A stretch of 52,375 nt of DNA from an uncultured Chitinophaga sp. (GTDB lineage: Bacteria > Bacteroidota > Bacteroidia > Chitinophagales > Chitinophagaceae), in NCBI RefSeq assembly GCF_946479755.1, contig NZ_CAMLHC010000043.1, forward strand, positions 1 through 52,375, read 5' to 3'. Made by a program: the position numbers and the translations under genes. Positions 34,547 through 43,022 of this stretch are shown here, in pieces; position 1 is the first letter of the stretch; every line of letters starts with the position of its first letter. Below the pieces are notes generated by a model that worked only from the letters and a program-made list of their open reading frames with translations, searched no databases and was not told the DNA's origin.

Positions 34547-35707
34547 ATGATACAGCAAACAAGGGAGAAATTCATTCAGCTATTTGGAAAAGAGCCGCTG
34601 ATCGTAGTTTCCCCGGGAAGAATTAACCTCATTGGCGAACATACCGACTATAACGACGGTTTTGTGCTGCCGGCCGCCATCGATAAAAAAATCGTGTATG
34701 CAGTGGCGTTGAACGGTACCCGTCAATGCAACGCCCACGCGGTTTTTACCAACGAAACGGTATCTTTTGACCTCCACCATGTGGTGCCTACGCCGGGATG
34801 GATCAACTACCTGATGGGCGTGGTGTACCAGCTGCAGCAGGGCAACTACCCCGTAGAGGGGTTTGACTGTGTGATTGCCGGTGATATCCCGGTAGGTGCG
34901 GGCATGTCTTCCTCCGCAGCGGTGGAAGGCGGACTCGTGGCGGCGCTGGACGAGATCTTTCAATACGGCATGAGCCGCATGGACATGGCTTTGCTGGGCC
35001 AGCGGGCGGAACACTCGTTCCCCGGCGTGAAATGCGGTATCATGGACCAGTTCGCCAACCTGCACGGTAAAAAAGACCAGGTGGTACGGCTGGACTGCCG
35101 CAGCCTGGAGTACGAATATTTCCCGTTCGATTTCCCGGAATACCGCATCGTGCTGTGTAATTCCATGGTGCATCACTCGCTTGCCTCCTCTGAATATAAT
35201 GTTCGCCGTCAGCAGTGCGAAGAGGGCGTAAAAGCCATCCAGGCGCACCATCCGGAAGTGCAGTCACTCCGCGACGCTACCATGCCCATGCTGGAGGCGG
35301 TAAAAGCGCAACTACCGGCCAAAGTATATGACCGCTGTAAATATGTGATCGAAGAAATTCAGCGGGTGCAGGATGCTACTGCCTTGCTGAAGAAAGGAGA
35401 CCTGGAGACTTTCGGTCAGCTGATGTACGCTACCCATGAGGGATTAAGTGTGCTGTACGAGGTGAGTTGCCCCGAACTGGATTTCCTGGTGTCGCTTGCC
35501 AAAGAGCGGCCGGAGGTGACCGGTGCCCGTGTGATGGGCGGTGGTTTCGGTGGTTGTACTATCAACCTGGTAAAACAGGATAAAGTAGATGCCTTCCGGG
35601 AATTTGTGACAGCGCGGTACCAGCAGCAGTTTGGCAAAGTGCCGGAGATTTATGTGACCACGATCGAGAACGGGACAACAGTGCGGAAAGTGGCTACAGG
35701 CGCCTGA
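34547..35707 (+). CDS. galK: Galactokinase
   Basis: This 386-residue GHMP kinase turns galactose into galactose-1-phosphate (Leloir pathway). The galactokinase signature GRINLIGEHTDYNDGFVLP, GHMP ATP motif IPVGAGMSSSAAVEGGL, catalytic-Asp segment GIMDQFANLHG and C-terminal RVMGGGFGGCTINLV are all present. ATG 34547 (MIQQTREKFIQLF) is chosen; an upstream in-frame ATG at 34496 would add 17 residues that do not fit the family. Its place beside a sugar transporter and glycosidases links it to galactose released from glycans. No galT or galE is present in the window. Confidence 0.95.
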   Translation: MIQQTREKFIQLFGKEPLIVVSPGRINLIGEHTDYNDGFVLPAAIDKKIVYAVALNGTRQCNAHAVFTNETVSFDLHHVVPTPGWINYLMGVVYQLQQGNYPVEGFDCVIAGDIPVGAGMSSSAAVEGGLVAALDEIFQYGMSRMDMALLGQRAEHSFPGVKCGIMDQFANLHGKKDQVVRLDCRSLEYEYFPFDFPEYRIVLCNSMVHHSLASSEYNVRRQQCEEGVKAIQAHHPEVQSLRDATMPMLEAVKAQLPAKVYDRCKYVIEEIQRVQDATALLKKGDLETFGQLMYATHEGLSVLYEVSCPELDFLVSLAKERPEVTGARVMGGGFGGCTINLVKQDKVDAFREFVTARYQQQFGKVPEIYVTTIENGTTVRKVATGA

Positions 35708-35756
35708 TGCGCCGGTATAAGTGTGGATAACCTAAGGTTATTGTTCATATTGTATT

Positions 35757-35802
35757 AAAAGCGCATCGCCCATTGACTACTGTCAATGGGCGATGCGCTT
35801 TT
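35757..35802. terminator. Bidirectional terminator between galK and the GH109 gene
   Basis: A perfect 20-bp stem (35757-35776 with 35783-35802) and 6-nt loop starts with AAAA and ends with TTTT. It lies between convergent genes, 49 nt from one stop and 11 nt from the other. Confidence 0.88.
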
Positions 35803-35813
35803 ATCGTGTAATA

Positions 35814-37208
35814 CTAGTATTGGTCATCCAGTCCGAAGATGGGTTTTCTATTCATCCAGCGACCGCGGGTGAAGTCGGGGATGTACTGTACGCTGCCGCC
35901 TTCGAGAATAGACTGTTCGCTGAGCGGGGTGATAGCGTACCAGGTAGCCATATCGTATACGTCGAGCTGGTAAGGCGTACCGCGTTTGATGCTTTCCACG
36001 AAGGAGTTGAGCACGTACCAGTCCATACCGCCGTGGCCAGCGCCTTTGGCGTCGGTAGCGTAGCGTTTCCAGAGCGGGTGGTCGTATTTACCGAAGTAGC
36101 TGTTGGCGTCGTCCGGTTTGCCGGTTTTTTCCCACTCGTCATACGGGCTTTTCTTTTCGATATATATGGACTCCTGATCATCCATCCACAGGCCGTTGGT
36201 ACCCTGAACGCGGAAGTTGAGGGAGTAGGGGCGCGGTGAGTTGGTGTCGTGGGACAGCATGATGGTTTCACCGTTGCTGGTGGTCATCAGGGAAGAAACG
36301 ATATCGCCGAGTTTGAATTTTACTTTAGCATTCGGGTGGCTTTCGCTGCTGTTGTCCACAATATATTTGTGGAGGCCGCGGGATTTGGTGGCCACGGAAG
36401 TGATGGTCATGAGGCGGTTACCGCGGTTCATGTTGATCAGGTTACCGATGGGGCCGAGGCCGTGGGAAGGGTACAGGTCAGCGTTGCGGTGAACAGAGTG
36501 GTTGGTCCTCCATTTCGCTTCAGACAGTGCGTTTTCGCCGAATTCGACGCCACCGCCGTAGTATTGTTTGCCGTTGTTGAATTTCACAGCGCGGAGATCG
36601 TGCTGGTAGCCGCCCTGCAGGTGGGTGATTTCGCCGAAGAGGCCCTGGCGCGCCATGTTGAGCACGGCCATTACGTCTCTGCGGTAGCATACGTTTTCCA
36701 TACCGAAAACCTGCACGCCGGTAGCTTCGCTGGTGTTTACCAGTTCCCAGCATTCCTGGATATCGGAGGCGCCGCATACTTCCACTGCAGGTGTTTTGCC
36801 TGCTTTCATGGCAGCGATGGCCATGATGGAATGCCATTCCCAGGGGGTGGCGATGATGACCGCGTCTACATCATCTCTTTTCAGCAGGTTCAGGTAATCT
36901 TCCGGGCCGTTGGTGTATTCAGCCACTTTCCGTTTGCCGCCGTATACCTTGGTGATCATGTTTCTCGCTTTCGGAACAGTGTAAGCCGTGTCGGGGTCCG
37001 CAAAAGCTACCACATCAACGTCTTCGCGATGCAGGCAGAGGCTGAGGTGACTCAGACCGCGGGCGCCTACGCCGATCAGACCAATTCTTACCTTGGGTTT
37101 CTTTTCATTGGCAAACAGTTTTGCAGAGGAGCCGAGCATAGAAAGGCCTATACCTGCGGCCGCCGTGTTTTTGAGGAAACTTCTGCGATGCAGTGGTTGT
37201 TTATTCAT
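35814..37208 (-). CDS. GH109 alpha-N-acetylgalactosaminidase (NAD-dependent, Gfo/Idh/MocA fold)
   Basis: The 464-residue exported enzyme has the Tat-type leader HRRSFLKNTAAAGIGLSML. An N-terminal Rossmann domain (VRIGLIGVGARGLSHLSLCL) is followed by the Gfo/Idh C-terminal domain. Segments such as ENVCYRRDVMAVLNMARQGLF, GGYQHDLRAVKFN, ALSEAKWRTNH, SRGLHKYIVD and KGAGHGGMDWYVLNSFVE closely match the Elizabethkingia-type alpha-GalNAcase that defines GH109, as I remember it. It removes alpha-GalNAc by an NAD+ redox mechanism. It fits mucin-type or blood-group A glycans. Other Gfo/Idh dehydrogenases are the alternative, but the match runs through both domains. Confidence 0.88.
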   Translation of the reverse strand: MNKQPLHRRSFLKNTAAAGIGLSMLGSSAKLFANEKKPKVRIGLIGVGARGLSHLSLCLHREDVDVVAFADPDTAYTVPKARNMITKVYGGKRKVAEYTNGPEDYLNLLKRDDVDAVIIATPWEWHSIMAIAAMKAGKTPAVEVCGASDIQECWELVNTSEATGVQVFGMENVCYRRDVMAVLNMARQGLFGEITHLQGGYQHDLRAVKFNNGKQYYGGGVEFGENALSEAKWRTNHSVHRNADLYPSHGLGPIGNLINMNRGNRLMTITSVATKSRGLHKYIVDNSSESHPNAKVKFKLGDIVSSLMTTSNGETIMLSHDTNSPRPYSLNFRVQGTNGLWMDDQESIYIEKKSPYDEWEKTGKPDDANSYFGKYDHPLWKRYATDAKGAGHGGMDWYVLNSFVESIKRGTPYQLDVYDMATWYAITPLSEQSILEGGSVQYIPDFTRGRWMNRKPIFGLDDQY

Positions 37209-37473
37209 TGTTCAGTTTTTAATCGTATATATGGATACGTTGTGAAGGGACTAAATTTATAAAAAATGCTGCGTGTAAAACAACCCGGATAGCCTTTTTA
37301 TTACATTTTTGTGATAAACGGCAGAAAGTGCAAACGATTGTTGGTTAATATTGAATTATGAATAGAGAATACCCGATCATCTCCGGTGCGGGATGCGGAT
37401 TATCTTCGCTCAGCAGGAAGCAGGGAGGGATTTTTTTAAGAGCTGACCTGTAATCCGTAATTTATCCAGTGAA

Positions 37474-39531
37474 ATGAAAAAGACCAATTTATTATTAGCC
37501 GGGTTGCTGGCCTGTGGCATGGCCTCGGCACAGAAGATTCAGCCGTATGGCGCGCTGCCGTCCAAAGCGCAGGTTGCCTGGAATGACATGGAGTATTACA
37601 TGTTCATCCACTTCGGACCGAACACATTCACCAACAAAGAGTGGGGACATGGGGATGAAGATCCGAAAGTGTTTAACCCCACCCGTCTCGACGCCCGCCA
37701 ATGGGCCCGTACCGCCAAACAGGCCGGTATGAAAGGGATTGTGATCACCGCCAAACACCATGACGGTTTTTGTTTGTGGCCTTCCAAATACAGTACGCAC
37801 ACTGTCCGGGAAAGCGCATGGAAAAACGGCAAAGGGGATGTGCTGGCGGAGCTGTCGGCTGCCTGTAAGGAGTACGGCCTGAAATTCGGCGTGTACCTGT
37901 CGCCCTGGGACCGTAACCATCCCGAATATGGCACCGCCACCTACAACCAGGTGTTCGCCAATACTTTGGAAGAAGTGCTCACCAGCTACGGTCCTGTGTT
38001 TGAGCAGTGGTTCGATGGCGCCAACGGAGGTAACGTCAAACAACCGTATGACTGGGACCTGTTTCATAAAGTTGTATATAAACATCAGCCGAACGCTGTT
38101 ATTTTCAGTGACGTAGGGCCCGGCTGCCGCTGGGTAGGCAATGAAAACGGCATCGCTGGCACCACCAACTGGAGCACGCTCAACGTAAAAGGGTTTACAC
38201 CCGGCGCGGGCGGGCCTCCCACGAAATCACTCAACGAAGGCAATGAGGACGGTGAACAATGGATTCCTGCTGAATGCGATGTGTCTATCCGCCCGGGGTG
38301 GTTCTACAGCCCCGATACAGACGACAAGGTGAAGTCGCTCCATTCGCTGCTGGACATTTACTACGGCTCCGTAGGCCGGAATGGTAACCTGATCCTGAAT
38401 GTGCCTATTGACCGCGACGGGGTGATCCACCCGAACGACTCCACCCGCCTGATGGAGCTACGCCGTACGCTGGACGCCACTTTTAAAAATAATCTCGCTA
38501 AAAACGCGGTGGTAACGGCAACGGATACACGTAAAAATAACCCGGAGGTGAAAGTGTCTCATCTGACAGATGGCACCAATGCTACCTACTGGGCTACGCC
38601 GGACAACGTGACTGCCACCACGGTAAAGCTGACCTTTAAAAAACCGGTGACATTCAACCGGGTGGTGTTGCAGGAGTACATCGCGCTGGGCCAGCGGGTG
38701 AAAGCCTTCAGCGTAGAGGTCCTGGACAAGGGCGTGAAGAAGGAGATCGCGCGGGAGACTACTGTCGGCCACAAGCGTATCCTGCGTTTGCCGGACTATA
38801 CCACCACGGAGGTATATATTAATATATTAGACGCCAAAGCGGCGCCGGTGATCAGCGAGATACAGCTGTATGAAGCGCCCGGTATGCTGGCTACGCCGGA
38901 AATACACCGGGACAAGGAAGGGAAGGTGACCATCACCGCCGCTTCTGCCGACCCGGAAATACACTACACCACAGACGGCACGGCGCCTACGCTGAATGCG
39001 CCGCTGTATACACCGCAGACGGAGATCAGTTTACCAAAGGGAGGCACTGTGAAAGCCAGGGCTTTCCTGCGCAAAACGAAGGCTGCCAGCCCGGAAGTGA
39101 AAGCCAGCTTCGACGTGGCGCCTGCCAAATGGCAGGTAGTGGCCCCGGCCGCAGCGGAAGCCGCCAGGGCGATCGATGGCAACCCGGCTACGGTGTGGGC
39201 ATCTGACAAAAAAGAGACACAATACCCGCACCAGCTGGAGGTGGACCTGGGCGAAACGCTGACGCTGAAAGGCTTTACCTATACACCCACCACCAATGAG
39301 CATATTGGCGGGGTAATTTACGGGTATGCTTTTTATACCAGCGCCGACGGTAAAAGCTGGGGACAACCGGCCGCCACCGGCAGTTTCGCCAATATCAAAA
39401 ACAACCCGGTACTGCAAACCATCACCTTTGCGCCGGTGAAAGCCAGGTTCATCCGGTTGGTGGCCCTCACGCCGGCGACCGAAAAAGACAGCCGGGCGAG
39501 CATTGCCGAGCTGGGAGTCATTACTAAATAG
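37474..39531 (+). CDS. Alpha-L-fucosidase, GH29, with C-terminal binding modules
   Basis: The 685-residue secreted enzyme has the signal MKKTNLLLAGLLACGMASAQ. The GH29 barrel (about 25-340) holds MEYYMFIHFGPNTF, GIVITAKHHDGFCLWPSKYS and EQWFDGANGG, with D181 the likely nucleophile. An F5/8C-like module (about 355-470), a chitobiase C-terminal-like module (ASADPEIHYTTDGTAPTLN, about 490-545) and a second F5/8C-like module (about 555-685, AIDGNPATVWASDKKE) follow. It cleaves terminal alpha-fucose. A fucose catabolic set is not in the window. It stands alone on the plus strand and ends at a terminator. Confidence 0.93.
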   Translation: MKKTNLLLAGLLACGMASAQKIQPYGALPSKAQVAWNDMEYYMFIHFGPNTFTNKEWGHGDEDPKVFNPTRLDARQWARTAKQAGMKGIVITAKHHDGFCLWPSKYSTHTVRESAWKNGKGDVLAELSAACKEYGLKFGVYLSPWDRNHPEYGTATYNQVFANTLEEVLTSYGPVFEQWFDGANGGNVKQPYDWDLFHKVVYKHQPNAVIFSDVGPGCRWVGNENGIAGTTNWSTLNVKGFTPGAGGPPTKSLNEGNEDGEQWIPAECDVSIRPGWFYSPDTDDKVKSLHSLLDIYYGSVGRNGNLILNVPIDRDGVIHPNDSTRLMELRRTLDATFKNNLAKNAVVTATDTRKNNPEVKVSHLTDGTNATYWATPDNVTATTVKLTFKKPVTFNRVVLQEYIALGQRVKAFSVEVLDKGVKKEIARETTVGHKRILRLPDYTTTEVYINILDAKAAPVISEIQLYEAPGMLATPEIHRDKEGKVTITAASADPEIHYTTDGTAPTLNAPLYTPQTEISLPKGGTVKARAFLRKTKAASPEVKASFDVAPAKWQVVAPAAAEAARAIDGNPATVWASDKKETQYPHQLEVDLGETLTLKGFTYTPTTNEHIGGVIYGYAFYTSADGKSWGQPAATGSFANIKNNPVLQTITFAPVKARFIRLVALTPATEKDSRASIAELGVITK

Positions 39532-39551
39532 TATATAAATCACTAAAGTAT

Positions 39552-39593
39552 AAGGCGGTTGGATCCTGACGAGTTGGGTTCAGCCGCCTTTTT
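39552..39593 (+). terminator. Terminator after the fucosidase gene
   Basis: A stem of about 15 bp with some G-T pairs (AAGGCGG... with ...CCGCCTT, 39552-39590) is followed by TTT. It lies 20 nt past the stop codon. Confidence 0.75.
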
Positions 39594-39636
39594 GTTAACG
39601 GTTTGAAAAAAATCGGCATTCCCCAAAAAAAATTCG

Positions 39637-39666
39637 ATTGATTAAAAAGATATTATTATAACTTTG
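39637..39666 (+). promoter_or_regulatory. Promoter of the arginine operon
   Basis: TAACTTTG (39659-39666) fits TAnnTTTG, and ATTG (39637-39640), one base off TTTG, lies 18 nt upstream. It stands about 280 nt before the first operon gene, leaving a long leader. Confidence 0.52.
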
Positions 39667-39719
39667 CGGTTAATCTAAACTAAAGACAATATTTATAACA
39701 ATTTAACGCTGAACTGAAG

Positions 39720-39836
39720 TTGGAAAAAACCGCAACTCATACCAACATCTCTGCATATCATCCCGCTTTAAATAAAGGGGTATATTCTGTTGGGTTCAAT
39801 GTCTTTAGATTCCTTTCCCGACGACCCAGGATTTGA
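39720..39836 (+). CDS. Putative leader peptide of the arginine operon (TTG start)
   Basis: This is a 38-codon frame from TTG 39720, opening LEKTATHTNISAYHP and closing RFLSRRPRI before TGA. Four of the last nine residues are Arg, directly upstream of an arginine biosynthesis operon, as expected of a ribosome-stalling leader. A hairpin (GATAGCG 39835-39841 with CGCTATC 39855-39861) starts at its stop codon. No terminator with a T run is seen, so the mechanism is inferred. A second small frame (39799-39924) overlaps it. Confidence 0.35.
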   Translation: MEKTATHTNISAYHPALNKGVYSVGFNVFRFLSRRPRI

Positions 39837-39924
39837 TAGCGCTTGTCATACAACCGCTATCGCATCGGATATCCCCATGTCCGGTGAATGTTCCGTAATG
39901 GAAGACTTCAATGTAGTTTATTGA
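39799..39924 (+). CDS. 41-residue small ORF in the arginine operon leader
   Basis: This is an ATG-started frame of 41 codons, beginning MSLDSFPDDPGFD and ending MEDFNVVY, with its stop 22 nt before the GNAT start. It overlaps the Arg-rich leader frame by 38 nt in another register. It has an acidic, cysteine-containing composition. It may be a real small protein, a second upstream ORF tuning translation, or chance. Confidence 0.28.
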   Translation: MSLDSFPDDPGFDSACHTTAIASDIPMSGECSVMEDFNVVY

Positions 39925-39946
39925 TTCACGATTTCAATTTTAAAAG

Positions 39947-40741
39947 TTGGAAAATCAGCATATCATCGTTAGGGTAGCCACACCTGACGATATACACTAT
40001 TCAAAAACCATCACTGATGAGATGGAGGCGTCTGCAAAAGCGCGTGGGACTGGAATTGCTAAACGTTCACCGGCCTATGTGGAGCTTAAAATGCAGGAGG
40101 GCAAAGCTGTTATTGCAGTAACCGACAAAGGGGACTGGGTAGGCTTTTGTTATATAGAAGCATGGGGGCATGGCAAATTTGTGGCCAACTCAGGGCTGAT
40201 CGTGAATCCTGCCTTCCGTGGGCATGGCGTGGCCAAGTCCATCAAAAAGAAAATCTTCGAACTGTCAAGAGAAACGTACCCCGAGTCCAAAATATTTGGT
40301 CTGACTACCGGGCTGGCTGTCATGAAGATCAACTCTGAACTGGGTTATGAGCCTGTTACCTACTCCGAACTGACGGACGACGAAGAGTTCTGGAAAGGCT
40401 GCCGCAGCTGTGTGAACTTCGATATCCTCACCAGCAAAGAACGAAAGAACTGCCTGTGCACCGCGATGCTGTATGATCCCGCAGAGAAACTGAAAGAGGC
40501 GGAAGAGCGTGCCATGGCCGATGCCAAAGCCAAACAGGAAGCGGCCGCTACTGCCCTGCAGCCTGCCAACCAGCTGTCTGTGACCGCTGCCGGCCAGATC
40601 CACCATGAGAAGCGGCGCCGGAGATTTAAAGGAAACATAAAGCTGTACGAACGCTGGTTAAGATTTAAAAGATTTGTTTTGCTCAACAGCAAAAAAGAAG
40701 GCGGCGCTACCGGCACCAGGAAAAAATTCTTCCTGTTCTGA
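39947..40741 (+). CDS. GNAT acetyltransferase, putative N-acylglutamate synthase
   Basis: The protein has 264 residues from TTG 39947 (LENQHIIVRVATPDDIHYSK). GNAT core: GLIVNPAFRGHGVAKSIKKKIFELS carries the acyl-CoA loop, followed by FGLTTGLAVMKINSELGYEPVTYSELTDDEEFWKGCRSC. As I recall, Bacteroides encodes a close relative next to argG. No argA or argJ is present, so it most likely makes N-acetyl- or N-succinyl-glutamate at the head of the pathway. A basic C-terminal extension of about 80 residues (RRRFKGNIKLYERWLRFKRF) goes beyond the usual domain. It is the first gene of the operon. Confidence 0.82.
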   Translation: MENQHIIVRVATPDDIHYSKTITDEMEASAKARGTGIAKRSPAYVELKMQEGKAVIAVTDKGDWVGFCYIEAWGHGKFVANSGLIVNPAFRGHGVAKSIKKKIFELSRETYPESKIFGLTTGLAVMKINSELGYEPVTYSELTDDEEFWKGCRSCVNFDILTSKERKNCLCTAMLYDPAEKLKEAEERAMADAKAKQEAAATALQPANQLSVTAAGQIHHEKRRRRFKGNIKLYERWLRFKRFVLLNSKKEGGATGTRKKFFLF

Positions 40742-40798
40742 AGGCTGCCACACCCTGTCTGACAATATAGTTTTCAATATATAAATGATGTCGTAAAA

Positions 40799-41989
40799 AT
40801 GAAAAAAGTAGTACTGGGATTTAGCGGAGGACTTGATACTTCGTATTGCGTTAAATATCTGACTGAAGAAAAAGGATATGAGGTGCATTCCGTAATCGTT
40901 AACACCGGCGGTTTTTCTGAAGAAGAACTGGTGGAAATTGAGAAACGCGCTTATAACCTGGGCGTTAAAAGTCACAAGACTGTTGACGCGGTCCGTTCCT
41001 ACTACGACGGCGTTATTAAATACCTGATTTTCGGTAACGTACTGAAAAACAATACCTACCCGCTGAGCGTGAGTGCAGAGCGCATGAGCCAGGCGCTGGC
41101 CATCGCGGAATATGTGAAAGAAGTAGGCGCTGACGCGGTAGCGCATGGCAGCACCGGCGCCGGTAACGACCAGGTGCGTTTTGACATGGTGTTCCATATC
41201 ATGATCCCCGGTGTGGAGATTATCACCCCGATCCGTGATATGAAACTGAGCCGTGAAGCTGAAATTGACTACCTGCGTTCCAAAGGAGTGAACATGAACT
41301 TCGACAAAGCCATGTACTCCATTAATAAAGGTATGTGGGGCACTTCCGTAGGCGGTAAGGAAACACTGACTTCCAACGGTATGCTGCCGGAAGAAGCATG
41401 GCCTACCCAGCTGACCAAAGAAGGAGAAGAGCAGGTAAAACTGACTTTCGAACAGGGCGAACTGATTGGCGTGAACGACCGGAAATTCGGTCACCCGTCT
41501 GAAGCCATCCAATACCTGCAAACTATCGCGGGGCCGTTCGCTATCGGTCGTGATATCCACGTTGGCGATACCATCATCGGTATCAAAGGCCGCGTAGGCT
41601 TTGAAGCCGCCGCTCCCATGGTGATCCTCAAAGCGCACCACGCGCTGGAGAAACATGTGCTCACCAAATGGCAGCTGACCTGGAAAGACCAGCTGGCGCA
41701 GTTCTACGGCAACTGGATGCACGAAGGTCAGATCATGGACCCGGTGATGCGCGACATCGAAGCGTTCCTGCAGCATACACAGGAAAATGTTTCCGGTGAA
41801 GTGTTCGTGACCCTGATGCCTTATCGCTTCCAGGTAACCGGTATCCAGTCACCTTACGACCTGATGAGCAGCAAATTCGGCAAGTACGGCGAAATGAACA
41901 GCGGCTGGTCCGGTGAAGACGTAAGGGGCTTCAGCAAAATATTCGGTAACCAGACGATGATCTGGCACCAGGTTAAAAATTCTATCTAA
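40799..41989 (+). CDS. argG: Argininosuccinate synthase
   Basis: This enzyme joins citrulline and aspartate with ATP to give argininosuccinate. Of the 396 residues, the N-type ATP pyrophosphatase P-loop VVLGFSGGLDTSYCVKYL is at the start. SAERMSQALAIAEY, AHGSTGAGNDQVRFD and the Arg-succinate binding region follow. The length is typical. It is second in the operon, 57 nt after the GNAT gene and 16 nt before argC. Confidence 0.97.
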   Translation: MKKVVLGFSGGLDTSYCVKYLTEEKGYEVHSVIVNTGGFSEEELVEIEKRAYNLGVKSHKTVDAVRSYYDGVIKYLIFGNVLKNNTYPLSVSAERMSQALAIAEYVKEVGADAVAHGSTGAGNDQVRFDMVFHIMIPGVEIITPIRDMKLSREAEIDYLRSKGVNMNFDKAMYSINKGMWGTSVGGKETLTSNGMLPEEAWPTQLTKEGEEQVKLTFEQGELIGVNDRKFGHPSEAIQYLQTIAGPFAIGRDIHVGDTIIGIKGRVGFEAAAPMVILKAHHALEKHVLTKWQLTWKDQLAQFYGNWMHEGQIMDPVMRDIEAFLQHTQENVSGEVFVTLMPYRFQVTGIQSPYDLMSSKFGKYGEMNSGWSGEDVRGFSKIFGNQTMIWHQVKNSI

Positions 41990-42005
41990 AATCAGCATCG
42001 CAATC

Positions 42006-42989
42006 ATGGCAAATGATAAAAGGATAAAGGCAGGCATTGTTGGTGGAGCAGGTTATACCGGCGGAGAAATGATCCGGTTATTACTGAACCATCCGGACGT
42101 ATCCATTTCGTTTGTGCATAGCCGTAGTAATGCGGGCAATCCGTTGTACGCAGTACATGCCGACTTGCTGGGCGAAACAGAACGGTCTTTCACCGCCGAG
42201 CTGAGCAACGATATAGACGTGATGTTCCTCTGCCTCGGGCACGGGGAATCCAAAAAGTTCCTGGAAGCAACAGATGTTGCTCCCCATGTGAAAATAATAG
42301 ACCTGAGCCAGGATTTTCGTTTAGGCGAAAGCGTTAAAGGACGGGAATTTGTGTACGGGCTGCCGGAATTACAGCGGGAAGAAATCAAAAAGGCGAATAA
42401 CATCGCCAATCCCGGGTGTTTTGCCACGGCCATCCAGCTGGGCATCCTGCCGCTGGCCAAAGCTGGTCTGCTGAAAGAAGTACATACCACCGGCATCACC
42501 GGCTCCACCGGCGCCGGCCAGAGCCTGCAGGCCACTTCCCACTTTACCTGGAGGGCTAACAATATCTCCACTTACAAAGTGCTGAACCATCAGCACCTGA
42601 AAGAAATACGACGAAGCCTGGTACAGTTGCAACCGGGCTTCACAGAAACGGTCAACTTTGTACCGGTACGCGGTGATTTCCCCAGAGGTATCTGGGTCAC
42701 CTCTTACCTGCAGAGCGACCTGACGCTGGAAGCAGCGGTGCAGTTGTACAAAGACTACTATGCCGGTCATCCTTTTACGCATGTCAGCGAAAAGCAGATC
42801 GACCTGAAGCAGGTAGTGAATACCAACAAGGTATTGCTGCAACTCGAGAAAGTGGATAACAAACTGGTGATCCACTCCATCGAAGATAACCTGGTAAAAG
42901 GTGCTTCCGGTCAGGCTGTACAGAACATGAACCTTATGTGCGGACTGGATGAAACGGCCGGACTCAGACTGAAGTCCATCGTGTTCTAA
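42006..42989 (+). CDS. argC: N-acyl-gamma-glutamyl-phosphate reductase
   Basis: This NADPH enzyme reduces N-acylglutamyl phosphate to the semialdehyde. The 327 residues include AGIVGGAGYTGGEMIRLLLNHP at the N-terminus and NIANPGCFATA with catalytic C138. TGSTGAGQSLQ and FVPVRGDFPRGIW follow. It could use acetyl or succinyl intermediates depending on the pathway type. It lies 16 nt after argG. Confidence 0.96.
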   Translation: MANDKRIKAGIVGGAGYTGGEMIRLLLNHPDVSISFVHSRSNAGNPLYAVHADLLGETERSFTAELSNDIDVMFLCLGHGESKKFLEATDVAPHVKIIDLSQDFRLGESVKGREFVYGLPELQREEIKKANNIANPGCFATAIQLGILPLAKAGLLKEVHTTGITGSTGAGQSLQATSHFTWRANNISTYKVLNHQHLKEIRRSLVQLQPGFTETVNFVPVRGDFPRGIWVTSYLQSDLTLEAAVQLYKDYYAGHPFTHVSEKQIDLKQVVNTNKVLLQLEKVDNKLVIHSIEDNLVKGASGQAVQNMNLMCGLDETAGLRLKSIVF

Positions 42990-43022
42990 CCGTTTTTATC
43001 ATTTTCAATTTTTTCCGACATC

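Noticed and set aside
35814..37208. Inositol 2-dehydrogenase or other simple Gfo/Idh dehydrogenase
   Set aside because: Tat leader, glycosidase neighbours and end-to-end resemblance to GH109 make the glycosidase call better.
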